This document shows, piece after piece, positions 4,785-5,994 of a stretch of 5,994 nt of DNA. A model generated the notes under the pieces. It was not told where the DNA came from. It worked only from the letters and a program-made list of their open reading frames with translations, and searched no databases. Source of the stretch: an uncultured Elusimicrobia bacterium (lineage in GTDB: Bacteria; Elusimicrobiota; Endomicrobiia; Endomicrobiales; Endomicrobiaceae); NCBI GenBank assembly GCA_947168325.1, contig CAMVLN010000088.1, positions 1-5,994 on the forward strand, written 5' to 3'. How positions within the stretch are numbered: position 1 is the first letter of the stretch; every line of letters begins with the position of its first letter. The position numbers and the translations under genes were made by a program.

Positions 4785-5961
4785 ATATATTTTCTCCTCT
4801 GTATCTTGCAATTGCTGCAACATCTTTATCTCCTCGTCCAGAAAGGCAAACTATTATACTTTCATTTTTATCTATTTTTTGTGCAATTTTTTTTACATAA
4901 GCAACAGCATGTGCACTTTCTATAGCACAAATTATACCCTCTGTTCTTGCAAGATATTCAAATGCACTTACAGCTTCTTCATCACTTATAGAAACATATT
5001 CTGCTCTACCTATATCGTGCAAATAGGCATGTTCAGGACCTATACCCGGATAATCAAGCCCTGCAGAAATTGAATAAACTTCTGCTATTTGCCCATATTT
5101 ATCTTGGCAAAAATACGATTTCATTCCATGAAAAATCCCTATTTTCCCTTTAGCAATAGATGCCGCATGTCTATCTGTATTAAGCCCTTTTCCTGCAGCT
5201 TCACAACCAATAAGTTTTACATTTTTTTCTTTAATAAAGTTATAAAACATTCCCATAGCATTACTCCCACCACCTACACAAGCAACAACGGCATAAGGAA
5301 GTTTCCCCTCATATTCCAGAATTTGTTCTTTTGCTTCTTTACTTATAACACTTTGAAAATCTCTAACTATTGTAGGAAACGGATGTGGCCCCATAACTGA
5401 ACCTAAAACATAATGAGTATCACTTACTCTATTAGACCATTCTCTCATTGTTTCATTTACAGCATCTTTTAAAACTTTTGTTCCAGAATTAACAGAATGT
5501 ACTTTTGCACCTAATAATTTCATTCTATAAACATTTAGTGCTTGTCTTTTAGTATCTTCTTCTCCCATAAATATTTCACATTGCAAACCTAAAAGAGTTG
5601 CAGCGGTTGCTGTTGCAACTCCGTGCTGACCGGCACCGGTTTCGGCAATAACTCTTGTTTTACCCATTTTTTTTGCAAGTAAAACTTGACCTAAAACATT
5701 ATTTATTTTGTGTGAACCTGTATGATTTAAATCTTCTCTTTTTAAATATATTTTTGCCCCACCTAAATCTTTAGTCATATTTTTGGCATAATATAAAATA
5801 GATGGTCTTCCAGCATAATTTTTTAATAATAAGTTTAGTTCTTTAATAAATTCAGTATCTTTTTTATAATATTTATATTGTTTTTCAAGATTTATTATCT
5901 CACTCATAAGTGTTTCAGGAATATATTGACCACCATATATTCCAAACCTTGTATTATCCAT
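4777..5961 (-). CDS. trpB: Tryptophan synthase beta subunit (TrpB)
   Basis: This 394-residue protein is a full-length TrpB, close to the usual 390-400. It is the PLP enzyme that joins indole, channelled from TrpA, to L-serine to give L-tryptophan in the cytoplasm as an alpha2-beta2 complex. The start RFGIYGGQYIPETLM is typical of the family. The PLP lysine is K85 in HTGSHKINN (80-88), the catalytic glutamate is E107 in AETGAGQHG (106-114), the PLP phosphate loop is GGGSN (230-234), D302 in GLDYPG matches the Asp that helps close the active site, and the tail has SGRGDKD (374-380). These features and its link to trpA indicate the TrpA-partnered TrpB1 type. The ATG has an AGGAGA site 7-8 bases upstream. 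The stop is TAG, and the last codons carry the trpA ribosome site and start. The gene is complete, with no missing catalytic residue seen. Confidence 0.99.
   Translation of the reverse strand: MDNTRFGIYGGQYIPETLMSEIINLEKQYKYYKKDTEFIKELNLLLKNYAGRPSILYYAKNMTKDLGGAKIYLKREDLNHTGSHKINNVLGQVLLAKKMGKTRVIAETGAGQHGVATATAATLLGLQCEIFMGEEDTKRQALNVYRMKLLGAKVHSVNSGTKVLKDAVNETMREWSNRVSDTHYVLGSVMGPHPFPTIVRDFQSVISKEAKEQILEYEGKLPYAVVACVGGGSNAMGMFYNFIKEKNVKLIGCEAAGKGLNTDRHAASIAKGKIGIFHGMKSYFCQDKYGQIAEVYSISAGLDYPGIGPEHAYLHDIGRAEYVSISDEEAVSAFEYLARTEGIICAIESAHAVAYVKKIAQKIDKNESIIVCLSGRGDKDVAAIARYRGENIYE
4793..4798 (-). promoter_or_regulatory. Ribosome binding site of trpA inside trpB
   Basis: The sequence AGGAGA lies 8 bases before the ATG at 4784, within the last codons of trpB. 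It supports the shorter trpA start and coupled translation of the two subunits. Confidence 0.8.
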
Positions 5962-5994
5962 TTTTTAATCTCCTAACTATATTTAATATTTTTT

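Noticed and set aside
4785..4823. Longer trpA start adding 13 residues
   Set aside because: The added part lies inside trpB and does not resemble TrpA N-termini. The ATG at 4784 has an AGGAGA site and a family-like start.
357..5400. Plus-strand open frames of 71-132 codons opposite trpB, trpA, larE, larB, larC and the membrane genes
   Set aside because: They are mirror frames of well-supported minus-strand genes, with no recognisable domains.
1..5994. CRISPR array, tRNA, rRNA, insertion sequence or T-box leader
   Set aside because: No regularly spaced repeats, cloverleaf, rRNA-like stretch, transposase frame or terminal inverted repeats were seen, and the leader of the trp operon lies outside the window.

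Overview
The window is AT-rich DNA (by eye under about one third G+C). Every convincing gene lies on the minus strand, so the biological reading order runs from the right end to the left. Nothing here fixes the species. Low G+C, tight operons with AGGAG-type ribosome sites, an intact bacterial trpB-trpA pair and nickel-pincer cofactor genes point to an AT-rich bacterium, probably an anaerobe or fermenter (inference).

Layout in transcription order. (1) 5961-4011: trpB then trpA, the two subunits of tryptophan synthase, overlapping by 8 bases and most likely the end of a trp operon that begins outside the window. (2) 4010-3794: a 217-base gap holding -10-like boxes, a Crp/Fnr-like dyad, a perfect 12-base palindrome and an imperfect repeat of about 45 bases present twice, with its core present a third time. 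This is the likely control region of the next operon. (3) 3793-3036: two small membrane proteins of 137 and 113 residues, 2 bases apart. I cannot assign them to a named family. Each looks like three membrane segments, and they may be distant paralogues. (4) 3007-290: larE, larB and larC, the three enzymes that build the nickel-pincer nucleotide (NPN) cofactor of lactate racemase LarA and its relatives. larE and larB overlap by 8 bases at the preferred start, and larB and larC by 4. (5) 289-1: a gap with a possible weak terminator, then a near-consensus promoter (TTGACA, 17-base spacer, TAATAT) with a 7+7-base dyad over its predicted start point, leading into a reading frame that runs off the left edge.

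How it fits together: LarB carboxylates and hydrolyses nicotinic acid adenine dinucleotide, LarE adds two sulfurs to the product, and LarC inserts nickel using CTP. The enzyme that would use the cofactor (LarA or a homologue) and a nickel transporter are not in the window. The most unusual point is the pair of small membrane proteins placed first in what looks like one five-gene unit with larEBC. They may be part of, or be served by, an NPN-linked process at the membrane, but the sequence does not show what they do.
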